This document shows, one piece after another, positions 8,924 through 16,312 of a DNA stretch of 31,225 bases (positions within the stretch are counted from its first letter, which is position 1; the number at the start of each line of letters is the position of its first letter). This DNA comes from CAYYGL01 sp964471235. GTDB taxonomy: Bacteria > Calditrichota > Calditrichia > RBG-13-44-9 > J075. The DNA lies in NCBI GenBank assembly GCA_964471235.1, contig CAYYGL010000036.1:1-31225 (forward strand), written 5' to 3'. Both the position numbers and the translations under genes were made by a program. Below the pieces are notes generated by a model, which made no database searches, had not been told where the DNA came from, and saw only the letters and a program-made list of their open reading frames with translations.

Positions 8924-8952
8924 CCGTATTTCAATACGGCAAATGCCGTATT
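8924..8952 (-). promoter_or_regulatory. overlapping, mutually exclusive inverted repeats upstream of response regulator
   Basis: CCGTATT (8924-8930), 2-base loop, AATACGG (8933-8939) forms one hairpin. The shared arm AATACGGCA (8933-8941) can instead pair with TGCCGTATT (8944-8952) around a 2-base loop. Three copies of the CCGTATT word thus alternate in orientation, and only one of the two stems can form in RNA. As DNA the same words could be a binding site for a dimeric regulator, perhaps the response regulator itself. Confidence 0.5.
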
Positions 8953-9108
8953 TTGCTAAGTTAAGGAGTCATTATTTCAGTAACGGAGGAAGGTCTTTCA
9001 GAATAGATTAGATAAATTTTAAAGTAATTATTCAGCTATATGCCCGTTCGTGTCATTCCGGCTTGTCTGATGTTTTTTCAGCGTATTGCCGTTATCATCT
9101 GAAACAAA

Positions 9109-9165
9109 CCTCACTCATCCCCACCTCAACCCCGTTTTTTGGGACGGGAGGGGTTGGATGAGGTG
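9109..9165. repeat. imperfect C-rich/G-rich palindrome, copy 2
   Basis: CACCTC (9122-9127) pairs with GAGGTG (9160-9165), and AACCCC (9128-9133) with GGGGTT (9150-9155), leaving a short GGAT bulge. The flanking CCTCACTCATCC (9109-9120) offers an alternative partner for the same right arm. Composition and layout match the repeat at 131-189. It lies between the kinase and regulator genes. Confidence 0.5.
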
Positions 9166-9239
9166 AAAAAACAACCACTTATCCATGAATGAGAACGAAT
9201 GAAATATAACTCATCAACTTTTCAGGTATAGTTGAATTG

Positions 9240-10994
9240 TTACAATTTAAAAACACATCGAACGGTAGTATTGTGAGCGGAGCTGGCTAAATACCATTCG
9301 CCATTGATGGCTTCACATCTCTGCTGCATATTTTTTAAGCCACTTCCTTTTCGAACGGATGTTGTATCGAACCCGACTCCATTATCCGTAATGGTCATCT
9401 CTAAGCCCTTCTCGTTTTCGCAAAAAGAAATGCATACCTTGGTGGCCTGTGCATATTTAATTACATTTTGTAAGGCTTCCTGAACAATCCGATACATGTT
9501 CAACATCTGCATGGAACCCAGGGCATAATGTGTTTTTACACGATTCCTGATTTCTATACTTAAAGAAGAGCCATTTTTCTTGATGGCTTGTTTCAGGTCG
9601 TTTATTTTTAAAATGAGTTCTTGAATACTCCCTTCTTCAAATTTCATCGCCCAGATAGAATTGCGTAGTTCGGTCATGGTGTTTCTACCAAATTGACTAA
9701 TGTCCGAAATCTGCTTGTTTATCGTTTTCTCTTTTATCCGAAATCTTAAATTGTCCAGAGAGCTGATCATGAAGGTCAAACGGGAGCCGATATTATCGTG
9801 CAGTTCGCGCGAAATACGTAATTTTTCCTCCGAAATCTTTTTTTCAAGTTCGGATTGCTTAATTCTGTTTTGAAGTTCCAACTCCTTCCGCAGCCGTTTC
9901 CTTTTTAATTTCTGAAATCGGTAGGTACCAATGGTTAATACCAACAATACCCCTGCGATGGCAAGTGAAATAATCAGGAAGAGATTCCTTCGCCTTAGTT
10001 TTAATTCTTTCTGAGCTAAAAGCAGGTCTTTTTTTTCTGTTTCATAAACAATTTCCAGTTCGCCCATTTTCGCGTTTGTTTCAACATTGACCAGGCTGTC
10101 TTTATAAGCAACATATTGTTTATAAGTTTGCAGCGCCTTTTGATAATTTTGTTGTTGTTCTTCTAACTCGGACAATTTTAAATAACAGTAGCGAATTAGA
10201 TCTTTAAATCCAATTTTTTTGGACTTTTTTAAACACCTGCCATAATAATCTTTAGAGATGTCCAATTTGCCCATTGTTTGATAAATTTCAGCATAAAGAA
10301 CCAAATTTAACGCCCTGCCGAATTCCCCCTTTTCTTTATTCCGGTATTCATCTGAGCGGGCTGCATATTCCAACGCTTTTTCAAATTGACCGCGGGTCGC
10401 ATAGATGCCGGCAATATTGTTTAACGTATAGGGAATCCCCAGAGAATCCTTCAGTTCATTTTTAAGGTGAAGAGATTTTTGATAATAATACATGGCGCTG
10501 TCGGAATTGTTGGATTCCTCCTGGAGAACCCCATAGTTATCATATATAACCGCTAACTGTTCTGTTAATTTATTTTTTTTAGCAAGTTGCATCCCCTTAA
10601 CCATATACTTTTTGGCTGTGTTGAAATCCCGTTTCCGTTGCTCGTAACCATATCTTCCATACATGTTCGCCAAATCAGATATCTTCCCCAATTCTTCATA
10701 AATTGTTATGGCTTTCAGGGCGGCATCGTTTCTCTTCTCTAATTTTCCGGCAATGCCATAAGCAAGGTGTAAAGCCTCAAGTGCCTTCGCCTCGCCATAC
10801 CGGTAGTGAATAAACCTGGCTTGTCTTAAATTTTCTTCTAACGTCTTTATCGCTCGATAGGGATTAGAAGTGATATATTGATAAGGCATGGCGTTGATTG
10901 AATCTATTTGCCCGGGTGTGAGGTCTTCCCCAAATGAAAATAACGGAAAAAGAATGAAAATAGGTAGAATTACAGAAAACCTTTTGTGAATCAT
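9240..10994 (-). CDS. TPR-containing sensor histidine kinase (HisKA_3 / NarX-DesK type)
   Basis: About 584 residues from the ATG at 10994, chosen because it opens directly into a signal peptide (MIHKRFSVILPIFILF). An in-frame TTG at 11036 would add 14 residues. Neither start has a clear ribosome binding site. Residues about 45-310 are TPR repeats, predicted outside the inner membrane. A single membrane helix lies at about 338-358, then a coiled coil, the phosphoacceptor H399 in SRELHDNIGSRLT, an N box (RIVQEALQNVIKYAQA, about 503-518), the G1 box DNGVGFD (about 537) and a GSGLKNM G2 box. This architecture is common in Bacteroidota and relatives. The TPRs probably sense a protein or peptide in the periplasm. 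The response regulator gene follows on the same strand. Confidence 0.92.
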   Translation of the reverse strand: MIHKRFSVILPIFILFPLFSFGEDLTPGQIDSINAMPYQYITSNPYRAIKTLEENLRQARFIHYRYGEAKALEALHLAYGIAGKLEKRNDAALKAITIYEELGKISDLANMYGRYGYEQRKRDFNTAKKYMVKGMQLAKKNKLTEQLAVIYDNYGVLQEESNNSDSAMYYYQKSLHLKNELKDSLGIPYTLNNIAGIYATRGQFEKALEYAARSDEYRNKEKGEFGRALNLVLYAEIYQTMGKLDISKDYYGRCLKKSKKIGFKDLIRYCYLKLSELEEQQQNYQKALQTYKQYVAYKDSLVNVETNAKMGELEIVYETEKKDLLLAQKELKLRRRNLFLIISLAIAGVLLVLTIGTYRFQKLKRKRLRKELELQNRIKQSELEKKISEEKLRISRELHDNIGSRLTFMISSLDNLRFRIKEKTINKQISDISQFGRNTMTELRNSIWAMKFEEGSIQELILKINDLKQAIKKNGSSLSIEIRNRVKTHYALGSMQMLNMYRIVQEALQNVIKYAQATKVCISFCENEKGLEMTITDNGVGFDTTSVRKGSGLKNMQQRCEAINGEWYLASSAHNTTVRCVFKL

Positions 10995-11390
10995 GATGAG
11001 AACAATCCAATTGATTAACGGGTATAATTGAAACAATATTTAACCAGTGCATACCCGGATAATTCAACTGGCAACACAGGTTAATCTTTATATAATGGAT
11101 TCAATCTAACGAAATCTATGTCAACAGCGAACAACAATTTCCATGTCGATCGCCCCTGATATTCAGTTCATTGCTTACGAGACGTATTAGGGGTGGACAT
11201 CCATGTGTTGGGTAAATGTGTCTCCCATTGAATGAAAATTAAAGTTCACCGAACTTGTGAAGTCCCTGCCTCTATTTATGAAAATAATTCGGCGATAAAA
11301 AATCCCTCATTTGTAATTCTCTTCACATAAATTACGAAAAATTTTTCACACAGACAAAGCATTTCACAACATACGGCATAAATCGGAGAT
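10995..11390. other. intergenic upstream of histidine kinase gene
   Basis: AT-rich DNA with no credible long reading frame. On the minus strand there is an exact TTGACA word near 11116-11121, and a TATATA word follows, but the spacing (about 24 bases) is wrong for a sigma70 promoter, so no promoter is called. The kinase promoter is presumably here. Confidence 0.4.
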
Positions 11391-11555
11391 ATGAAGAAAC
11401 AGGTGTTTTTTAAGGGAAAGGGTGCTTCGTTTCTATCGATTGCGATATACTTTTCTGCTGGGGATAATATCGTTGTGGAGAAAATATCCGGAAAGATTTT
11501 TTTCTGTAAAAATACGATTGTTTTGAAAAAATCTATGGAAGGAACGTGGAGTTAG
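11391..11555 (+). CDS. possible small protein of 54 residues
   Basis: An open frame begins MKKQVFFKGKGASFLSIAIY and ends ...MEGTWS at a TAG whose last base is 2 bases from the stop of the opposite-strand gene. Hydrophobic and charged residues alternate like short beta strands. A GGAG sits immediately before the ATG, too close for a good ribosome binding site. It resembles no family I know and could be chance. I list it because it fills an otherwise empty gap and is arranged tail-to-tail with the next gene. Confidence 0.2.
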   Translation: MKKQVFFKGKGASFLSIAIYFSAGDNIVVEKISGKIFFCKNTIVLKKSMEGTWS

Positions 11556-11556
11556 T

Positions 11557-11928
11557 CTACGCTGCAATTTCGTCGTCCAACTCAAACTTATTACAAGTGT
11601 TATCCAAATCAATCGGTAAGTTTCTTAAAGCACACACATGGTAAAAATCATCTTCCCCGGTTTTCGACTTACTGGTGTTAATATATGCCAGCCGGTGACG
11701 GCAAAATTGACAGGTCCTGGGAATATTTTGTTCCGGCTTAATAGGTTTACGGGCAGATTGGTTTGATAAAATTTTGCGACAAAAATACAGAATGGAATCG
11801 AAATTCATGGAAATGATTTGCAGGATGTTGCGAATCCGTAGCAACACGTATGCCTGGGCGAATAATAACAGGGTGATGACTATTAGAAAGAGATAGCCGA
11901 CATGCTGATCAAAAAATATATTTTCCAT
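11557..11928 (-). CDS. small membrane protein with C-terminal four-cysteine motif
   Basis: 123 residues of unrecognised family. An N-terminal membrane helix (about 10-30, GYLFLIVITLLLFAQAYVLL) is followed by a basic linker and a compact C-terminal segment with C73-x2-C76, C99 and C112. Histidines 78 and 97 lie nearby. Four cysteines in CxxC...C...C spacing suggest a zinc-ribbon-like knuckle in the cytoplasm, but metal binding is inference. The context RTCQFCRHRLAYI and DDFYHVCALRNL looks conserved-domain-like rather than random. The ATG has a good AGGAG ribosome binding site 9 bases upstream, which supports a real gene. It is transcribed divergently from the PhoU-like/PiT genes. Function unknown. 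Confidence 0.75.
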   Translation of the reverse strand: MENIFFDQHVGYLFLIVITLLLFAQAYVLLRIRNILQIISMNFDSILYFCRKILSNQSARKPIKPEQNIPRTCQFCRHRLAYINTSKSKTGEDDFYHVCALRNLPIDLDNTCNKFELDDEIAA

Positions 11929-11971
11929 TAAAAAAACTCCTGCTCTCGGGTGAATGATTAGGACCCCGTTA

Positions 11972-12000
11972 ATTAAATCCGCATTAATTATTTTCGTAAA
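11972..12000 (-). promoter_or_regulatory. possible sigma70 promoter for the small membrane protein
   Basis: On the minus strand TTTACG (-35, 12000-11995) is followed after 17 bases by TTTAAT (-10, 11977-11972). That is 4/6 and 5/6 matches to consensus, about 44 bases upstream of the ATG at 11928. Confidence 0.35.
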
Positions 12001-12258
12001 ATGACCATGAAAGTTTAGAGATTTCTAAAGGCATCTTGATTCCGGTCATGGGGTTCTGCAGTTTCAATATTTTTTTCAGAAATGGGTTTCTCTCGAAAAT
12101 AATATTTTGAAAGAAGTTATTTGATGGGTACTTTTTACCGTGTAAAGCAATTGCTGATGCCCATACCGGAGAGCCCGGGGAAAGTAAAGTGAAATTTCAA
12201 ATGATCTTGCACCGAAATGCTCCGGTAAGGGGGCGTTTGAAATCGTTTTTATTGCAGT

Positions 12259-12287
12259 TTGGATTTTTCCCGAAAAGACGCTAATAT
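12259..12287 (+). promoter_or_regulatory. sigma70-like promoter for the PhoU-like gene
   Basis: TTGGAT (12259-12264), a 17-base spacer, then TAATAT (12282-12287). Transcription would begin near 12294, giving a leader of about 28 bases with the ACAGGAG ribosome binding site. Confidence 0.55.
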
Positions 12288-12321
12288 CTCGGAATAAATC
12301 GAATTTTACAGGAGAGTGATT

Positions 12322-12996
12322 ATGAGAGTATTAGGGAATTTATTTTTGCGGTCTCCGTTTTCTCCATTACAGTCACACATGGAAAAGGTAGCCGAGTGTG
12401 TGGAAAAAATGCAGGAATTATATGCTGCGTACGTGGCGAATGATTATGAGCGGATCCAGGGGTTGTCAGAGGAGATATCCCGCCTGGAACACGCTGCCGA
12501 TCTGACCAAAAATGAAATTCGCAACAATTTGCCCAAAGGGATGTTCTTAGCCGTGAATCGAGGAGACCTCTTAGAGATTCTCTCCTTGCAGGATACAATT
12601 GCAGACAAGGCGGAAGATGTTGGCATTCTGATGACGCTTAAGAAATTAGAGCCGCTGGAAGGGTTGCAAAATGAATTGAAAGCCTTTTTAGATAAAAACA
12701 TAGAAGCAGTTCATCGTGCCCATCAAATCATTCGGGAAATGGATGAACTTCTGGAAACTTCCTTTGGCGGTAAAGAAGCGGAAAAGGTTCGGGGGATGGT
12801 AGAAGAAGTGGCATATATGGAGCATGAAGCGGATGTTATGCAGCATCAATTGTTAAAAAAGCTGTATAACATCGGGGATCAACTACCCCATACCAGTTTC
12901 ACACTATGGCTCACCATTTTGCAACGCGTGGCAGCACTGGGCAATTTATCGGAGAAATTGGCGAATCGGGTCAGAATGTTGTTGGATGTAAAGTAA
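12322..12996 (+). CDS. PhoU-like DUF47 protein, partner of PiT transporter
   Basis: 224 residues. I chose the ATG at 12322, 7 bases after an ACAGGAG ribosome binding site; an in-frame GTG at 12316 would leave almost no spacing. The protein is all-helical with the repeated acidic motifs of the PhoU/DUF47 fold: LEHAADLTKNEIR (about 55-67), LQDTIADKAEDVG (about 89-101) and the second-half copy MEHEADVMQHQLL (about 167-179), which form metal-cluster sites in relatives. It ends with LGNLSEKLANRVRMLL. DUF47 proteins are typically encoded next to PiT transporters and are thought to regulate phosphate uptake, not to transport. The PiT gene follows 139 bases downstream, with its own promoter between. 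Confidence 0.9.
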   Translation: MRVLGNLFLRSPFSPLQSHMEKVAECVEKMQELYAAYVANDYERIQGLSEEISRLEHAADLTKNEIRNNLPKGMFLAVNRGDLLEILSLQDTIADKAEDVGILMTLKKLEPLEGLQNELKAFLDKNIEAVHRAHQIIREMDELLETSFGGKEAEKVRGMVEEVAYMEHEADVMQHQLLKKLYNIGDQLPHTSFTLWLTILQRVAALGNLSEKLANRVRMLLDVK

Positions 12997-13039
12997 GCTG
13001 TCGGTGATCGAAAAAACGGTGAATTATTTTATGACAATC

Positions 13040-13068
13040 TTGGAAATTTAAAGCAGATTTGTTATAAT
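13040..13068 (+). promoter_or_regulatory. sigma70-like promoter for the PiT transporter
   Basis: TTGGAA (13040-13045), exactly 17 bases, then a perfect TATAAT (13063-13068). It lies about 67 bases before the transporter ATG. It would let the transporter be expressed independently of the upstream PhoU-like gene. Confidence 0.6.
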
Positions 13069-13135
13069 CTCCCCGGTCGGTTATCTGGTTTAAGTTAATG
13101 TTGAAGCAGCTATTACACGGGACGGGTAAACTCTC

Positions 13136-14557
13136 ATGGCGATGGAAACGGTTTTATTGTTAATTGCTCTGATATGCGGATTTTATATGGCATGGAGTAT
13201 TGGTGCGAATGATGTCGCCAATGCCATGGGCACTTCTGTCGGGTCGGGGGCACTGACAATTAAAAGAGCTGTAATCGTAGCCGCGGTGTTAGAATTTACC
13301 GGGGCTTTTTTTGTGGGCACCCACGTTTCGGAAACCATTCGGAAAGGCATCATCAGTCCCGAAATTTTCCAGGGCAACCCCATGACCCTGGTATATGGCA
13401 TGATCGGCGCCTTGTTAGCCGCAGCCATCTGGCTTCAAATTGCCTCTTACTTTGGCTGGCCCGTCTCCACTACCCATTCCATTGTCGGATCGGTCCTGGG
13501 GTTTGGAGTCGTAGTGGGCGGTATGGAGGCGGCAAATTGGGCTAAAGTCGGTTCCATTGTTGCCAGTTGGGTGGTATCGCCGTTATTAAGCGGCTCCATT
13601 GCTTTTATTATTTTTACCTGGATCCGCCGTACGATATATGACAATGATAAACCGGTAGAAGCCGCCAAACGCATCACCCCATTTATTGTGTTTGTCGTTT
13701 TTGTGGTATTAACGCTTGCCATGGTATTTAAGGGCTTGAAAAATCTAAAACTCGATCTGGATTTTGGTGAAGCACTTTTGGTTGCAGTGCCCATTGGGAT
13801 TGGTGCGGGAATTATCAGTCACTTTCTGGTGAAGCGAATCCATCCCACCATTGTTGAGGTCGTGGAAGTAAAGCAGCCCCTGCCGGTCCTGAAAGGGCTG
13901 CCAAAGGTGGTTCAGCAACTAAAAAAAATAACTGCTGCTGCACGTGGCCATGTCAAGGATCAGTTGGAAAAGATTGTGGAAGAATTGGAATTAACCAACA
14001 AAGAAGTTGAGCATGGCACCGCCGTAGAAAGAAGCAGCGATGAGTATAAAGCAGTGCAACGCATTTTCGTTTATCTCCAAGTGCTCAGTGCCGGGTTTGT
14101 AGCTTTTGCCCACGGTGCCAATGATGTGGCAAACGCGGTCGGTCCCTTAGCTGCCGCCATTTCAATTTTGAAAACCAACCAGGTTGCCATGAAATCCCCT
14201 GTACCGATGTGGGTATTGGGAATGGGAGGTGTCGGAATTATCATCGGCTTGGCTACCTGGGGCTGGCGGGTGATGATCACCATCGGGAAAAAAATTACCG
14301 AGTTAACTCCCACAAGAGGTTTCTCCGCAGAATTTTCCGCAGCAACCACCATTGTGTTTGCTTCAAAATTAGGCTTACCCATCAGCACTACGCATACGTT
14401 GGTTGGGGCTGTTTTAGGGGTTGGCCTGGCACGTGGCATCGGCGCCTTAAACTTGCGGGTTGTGGGGGATATCATTATTTCCTGGATCGTCACCATTCCT
14501 GCCGGTGCACTCGGCGCAATTGTTTTCTACTACTTGCTTACCGCAATTTTTAGCTGA
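13136..14557 (+). CDS. pit: PiT-family inorganic phosphate transporter
   Basis: 473 residues, rich in membrane helices. The duplicated PiT signature is clear: SIGANDVANAMG (about 21-32) near the N-terminus and AHGANDVANAVG (about 325-336) in the second half. Each repeat has a second motif, GWPVSTTHSIVG and GLPISTTHTLVG, toward its end. A hydrophilic cytoplasmic loop (about 240-305, with EVVEVKQPLP and a helical QLEKIVEELELTNKEVEHG segment) separates the halves. The family imports phosphate, as a metal-phosphate complex with protons or as a sodium symporter. The ion cannot be decided here. The neighbouring PhoU-like gene supports phosphate rather than sulfate. ATG 13136 has only a weak GGG upstream; ATG 13142 is an alternative. 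Confidence 0.93.
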   Translation: MAMETVLLLIALICGFYMAWSIGANDVANAMGTSVGSGALTIKRAVIVAAVLEFTGAFFVGTHVSETIRKGIISPEIFQGNPMTLVYGMIGALLAAAIWLQIASYFGWPVSTTHSIVGSVLGFGVVVGGMEAANWAKVGSIVASWVVSPLLSGSIAFIIFTWIRRTIYDNDKPVEAAKRITPFIVFVVFVVLTLAMVFKGLKNLKLDLDFGEALLVAVPIGIGAGIISHFLVKRIHPTIVEVVEVKQPLPVLKGLPKVVQQLKKITAAARGHVKDQLEKIVEELELTNKEVEHGTAVERSSDEYKAVQRIFVYLQVLSAGFVAFAHGANDVANAVGPLAAAISILKTNQVAMKSPVPMWVLGMGGVGIIIGLATWGWRVMITIGKKITELTPTRGFSAEFSAATTIVFASKLGLPISTTHTLVGAVLGVGLARGIGALNLRVVGDIIISWIVTIPAGALGAIVFYYLLTAIFS

Positions 14558-14820
14558 TAGTAAGCTTCCCCCAATGATAAACACCTTCCCTTACCCCTTC
14601 CGCTTTTCCCGGAATGCCTGAACCGTGAAGACGACTTACCCCTCCGGAAAACATGATGGTACGCCTATATTGAAGAACGAGTACCATCCCGTGACCGCTT
14701 TGCGGCTGCTCCAATGATTCCTGTCAACTGCTACTCATCACCCTTTTTTCCTTCTGCTCTTCTACTCATACGTTGAATTCCCATTTTTTTTACTTTTTCC
14801 TTGTTTTTTAATCGAAAAGC
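14558..14820. other. intergenic between PiT and mraZ
   Basis: Pyrimidine-rich DNA (many CCTT and TTTTT tracts) with one inverted repeat at 14655-14688. No gene seen. It must contain the end of the pit transcript and the dcw promoter. The best -35/-10 pair I can find is TTGTTT (14801-14806) with GATATT (14824-14829) at 17 bases, which is weak. A TTGAAT at 14773 lacks a matching -10. Confidence 0.4.
14655..14688. repeat. inverted repeat downstream of the PiT transporter gene
   Basis: GATGGTAC (14655-14662) and GTACCATC (14681-14688) form perfect 8-bp arms around an 18-base loop. No T run follows, so it may be a Rho-dependent end structure or a protein site. Confidence 0.35.
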
Positions 14821-14846
14821 ATGGATATTTGTGGCGAGAAGTGGTA
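14821..14846 (+). promoter_or_regulatory. candidate MraZ-binding repeats (dcw operator)
   Basis: Three TGG words, each preceded by A or G, recur at exactly 10-base steps: 14822 (TGGAT), 14832 (TGGCG) and 14842 (TGGTA). In Escherichia coli MraZ represses the dcw promoter by binding three TGGGN repeats with 5-base spacers, i.e. 10-base period, just upstream of mraZ. Here the third G is not kept, so the match is partial. The site ends 38 bases before the proposed mraZ start. Confidence 0.5.
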
Positions 14847-14883
14847 TTTTTTCCACTTTATTCCATTAAAAAGGTGTTGGAAG

Positions 14884-15330
14884 ATGGTGAAAAACGGGTT
14901 CTGGGGTAGTTTTCGAAGTACATTGGATAGTAAGGGGCGTATTAACTTTCCTGCCAAGATTCGTAAGAATTTGCGAGAGGATGACGCCGACACCCTGATA
15001 TTAATTCGGGGGAGTGAAAAGTGTATCGCCATGTTTCCCCGCTCTTCCTGGCAAAACTTCATCAACAAGATTAAGGAAAAAGTGGAAAATGACCGGCAAT
15101 TCGGGGTCATTTCCCGCCGGTTAATGTACGAAGCCAGCGAACAGAAAATCGATAAACAGGGACGATTGAATTTGTCTGCCGGTTTGATTGAATATGCCCA
15201 GTTAAACGGCGAAGTGTTGATTGTCGGATATGAAGATAAAATCGAGATCTGGAATCCGGCAAAATATCGTGAGTTTGTGGAGGCTACGGAAGGGGATTTT
15301 CAAACGCTTTCACGTGACCTGGATATATAA
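14884..15330 (+). CDS. mraZ: transcriptional regulator MraZ
   Basis: 148 residues from the ATG at 14884. An upstream in-frame ATG at 14821 would give 169 residues, but the family is ~145 residues with an N-terminus close to the first domain (here FWGSFRSTLDSKGRINFPAK). AAAGG lies 9 bases before 14884, and the putative operator occupies the extra segment. There are two SpoVT/AbrB-type DNA-binding halves: DSKGRINFPAK (about 15-25) and DKQGRLNLSAGL (about 90-101). MraZ forms ring oligomers that bind repeats ahead of its own gene and control the dcw cluster. It also moderates RsmH toxicity in E. coli. rsmH follows 23 bases later. Confidence 0.92.
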   Translation: MVKNGFWGSFRSTLDSKGRINFPAKIRKNLREDDADTLILIRGSEKCIAMFPRSSWQNFINKIKEKVENDRQFGVISRRLMYEASEQKIDKQGRLNLSAGLIEYAQLNGEVLIVGYEDKIEIWNPAKYREFVEATEGDFQTLSRDLDI

Positions 15331-15353
15331 CCAATGGCAAGGATGGCATTGTA

Positions 15354-16298
15354 ATGAAAAAATTTTTTCATCAGCCGGTGCTGATGGAGAAAGCGGGAGA
15401 ATTTTTAATCCATCGCCAGGATGGAATTTATGTGGATTGCACGTTGGGAGGTGGGGGGCACAGCCTTTATATTTTAGAACATACCTCACCTGATGCATTT
15501 CTGGTTGGATTGGACGCGGACCCGGAAGCGATTGCCCATGCTCAAGAGCTGTTGTCCGGTTTTTCGAATGTGCACCTGCGCCAGGCATTTTACGATCAAA
15601 TAGAAGTCATTTTGTATGAAATTGACAAATACCCGGTAGACGGGGTACTCTATGACCTGGGTATCTCTTCACACCAGGTAGATGAACCTTCCCGGGGATT
15701 TGGTTTTCAGGCAGAGGGTCCGCTGGATATGCGATTTGATCCGGTGCGCCAGACGAAAACCGCCGGGGATGTGCTGAATAGCTATTCACCGGAGGAGTTG
15801 GGGCGCCTTATCCGGGAATATGGCGAAGAGCGGCACTGGCGGGCAATCGCCCGGGAGATTGTGCGGCGCCGGGATAACCGTAAATTACAAACTACCGGAG
15901 AGTTGGCAGAAGTGGTTCGCTCGGTTGTTGGCGAACGGTTTTTAAATAAATCACTGGCAAGGGTTTTTCAGGCATTGCGTATTGAAGTGAATCAGGAACT
16001 CCGCCGCTTAACAGAATCCCTCGAAGGCGCCTTTCGGATGTTAGCCGAAGGGGGGCGCCTGGTGGTCATCAGTTACCACTCTCTGGAAGACCGGATTGTG
16101 AAACAATTTTTAAGACAAAAACAGCAAAGCTGTGTTTGTCCGCCGGAGTTCCCCCAGTGTGTGTGTGATAAAGTGCAGGAAATGCGGGTAATTACTCGCA
16201 AACCGGTTTTACCGGGCGCCGAAGAAATTGAACAAAATCCCCGTGCCCGTAGTGCCCGGATGAGGGTAGGGGAGAAGGTGGTTCCCTTTCAGCCATAA
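15354..16298 (+). CDS. rsmH: 16S rRNA (cytosine-N4) methyltransferase RsmH
   Basis: 314 residues, the usual length. It N4-methylates C1402 of 16S rRNA using S-adenosylmethionine. The SAM-binding motif is DCTLGGGGHS (about 28-37) followed by LVGLDADPEAI. Other family marks are LYDLGISSHQVDEPSRGFGF with the LDMRFD segment, ALRIEVNQEL and the C-terminal SYHSLEDRIVKQFLR. A cysteine cluster (CVCPPEFPQCVC, about 263-274) is common in the family. AAGGA precedes the ATG by about 10 bases. It is the second gene of the dcw operon, between mraZ and ftsL. Confidence 0.97.
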   Translation: MKKFFHQPVLMEKAGEFLIHRQDGIYVDCTLGGGGHSLYILEHTSPDAFLVGLDADPEAIAHAQELLSGFSNVHLRQAFYDQIEVILYEIDKYPVDGVLYDLGISSHQVDEPSRGFGFQAEGPLDMRFDPVRQTKTAGDVLNSYSPEELGRLIREYGEERHWRAIAREIVRRRDNRKLQTTGELAEVVRSVVGERFLNKSLARVFQALRIEVNQELRRLTESLEGAFRMLAEGGRLVVISYHSLEDRIVKQFLRQKQQSCVCPPEFPQCVCDKVQEMRVITRKPVLPGAEEIEQNPRARSARMRVGEKVVPFQP

Positions 16299-16312
16299 CC
16301 CGGAGAAAAGAA

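Larger units (their letters stand above)
8902..9239. other. leader/intergenic region between kinase and regulator genes
   Basis: 338 bases between the kinase stop and the regulator start. It holds two structured elements, the overlapping inverted repeats at 8924-8952 and the palindromic repeat at 9109-9165, and no plausible gene. Because the gap is long, the regulator may be transcribed separately from the kinase, but I found no convincing promoter. Confidence 0.5.
11929..12321. other. divergent intergenic region upstream of the PhoU-like gene
   Basis: 393 bases separating divergent genes. It contains candidate sigma70 promoters on both strands (11972-12000 minus, 12259-12287 plus) and short inverted words (ATGACC near 12001 with GGTCAT near 12044; ACCGGAG near 12165 with CTCCGGT near 12220). 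I could not recognise a Pho box with its two 7-bp direct repeats. No gene is seen. Confidence 0.5.

Noticed and set aside
14071..14496. Long open frame on the opposite strand of the PiT gene
   Set aside because: It is a codon-bias shadow of the transporter: low complexity, and it overlaps a certain gene.
14821..14883. Longer MraZ start
   Set aside because: It exceeds family length and overlaps the operator-like repeats; AAAGG supports 14884.
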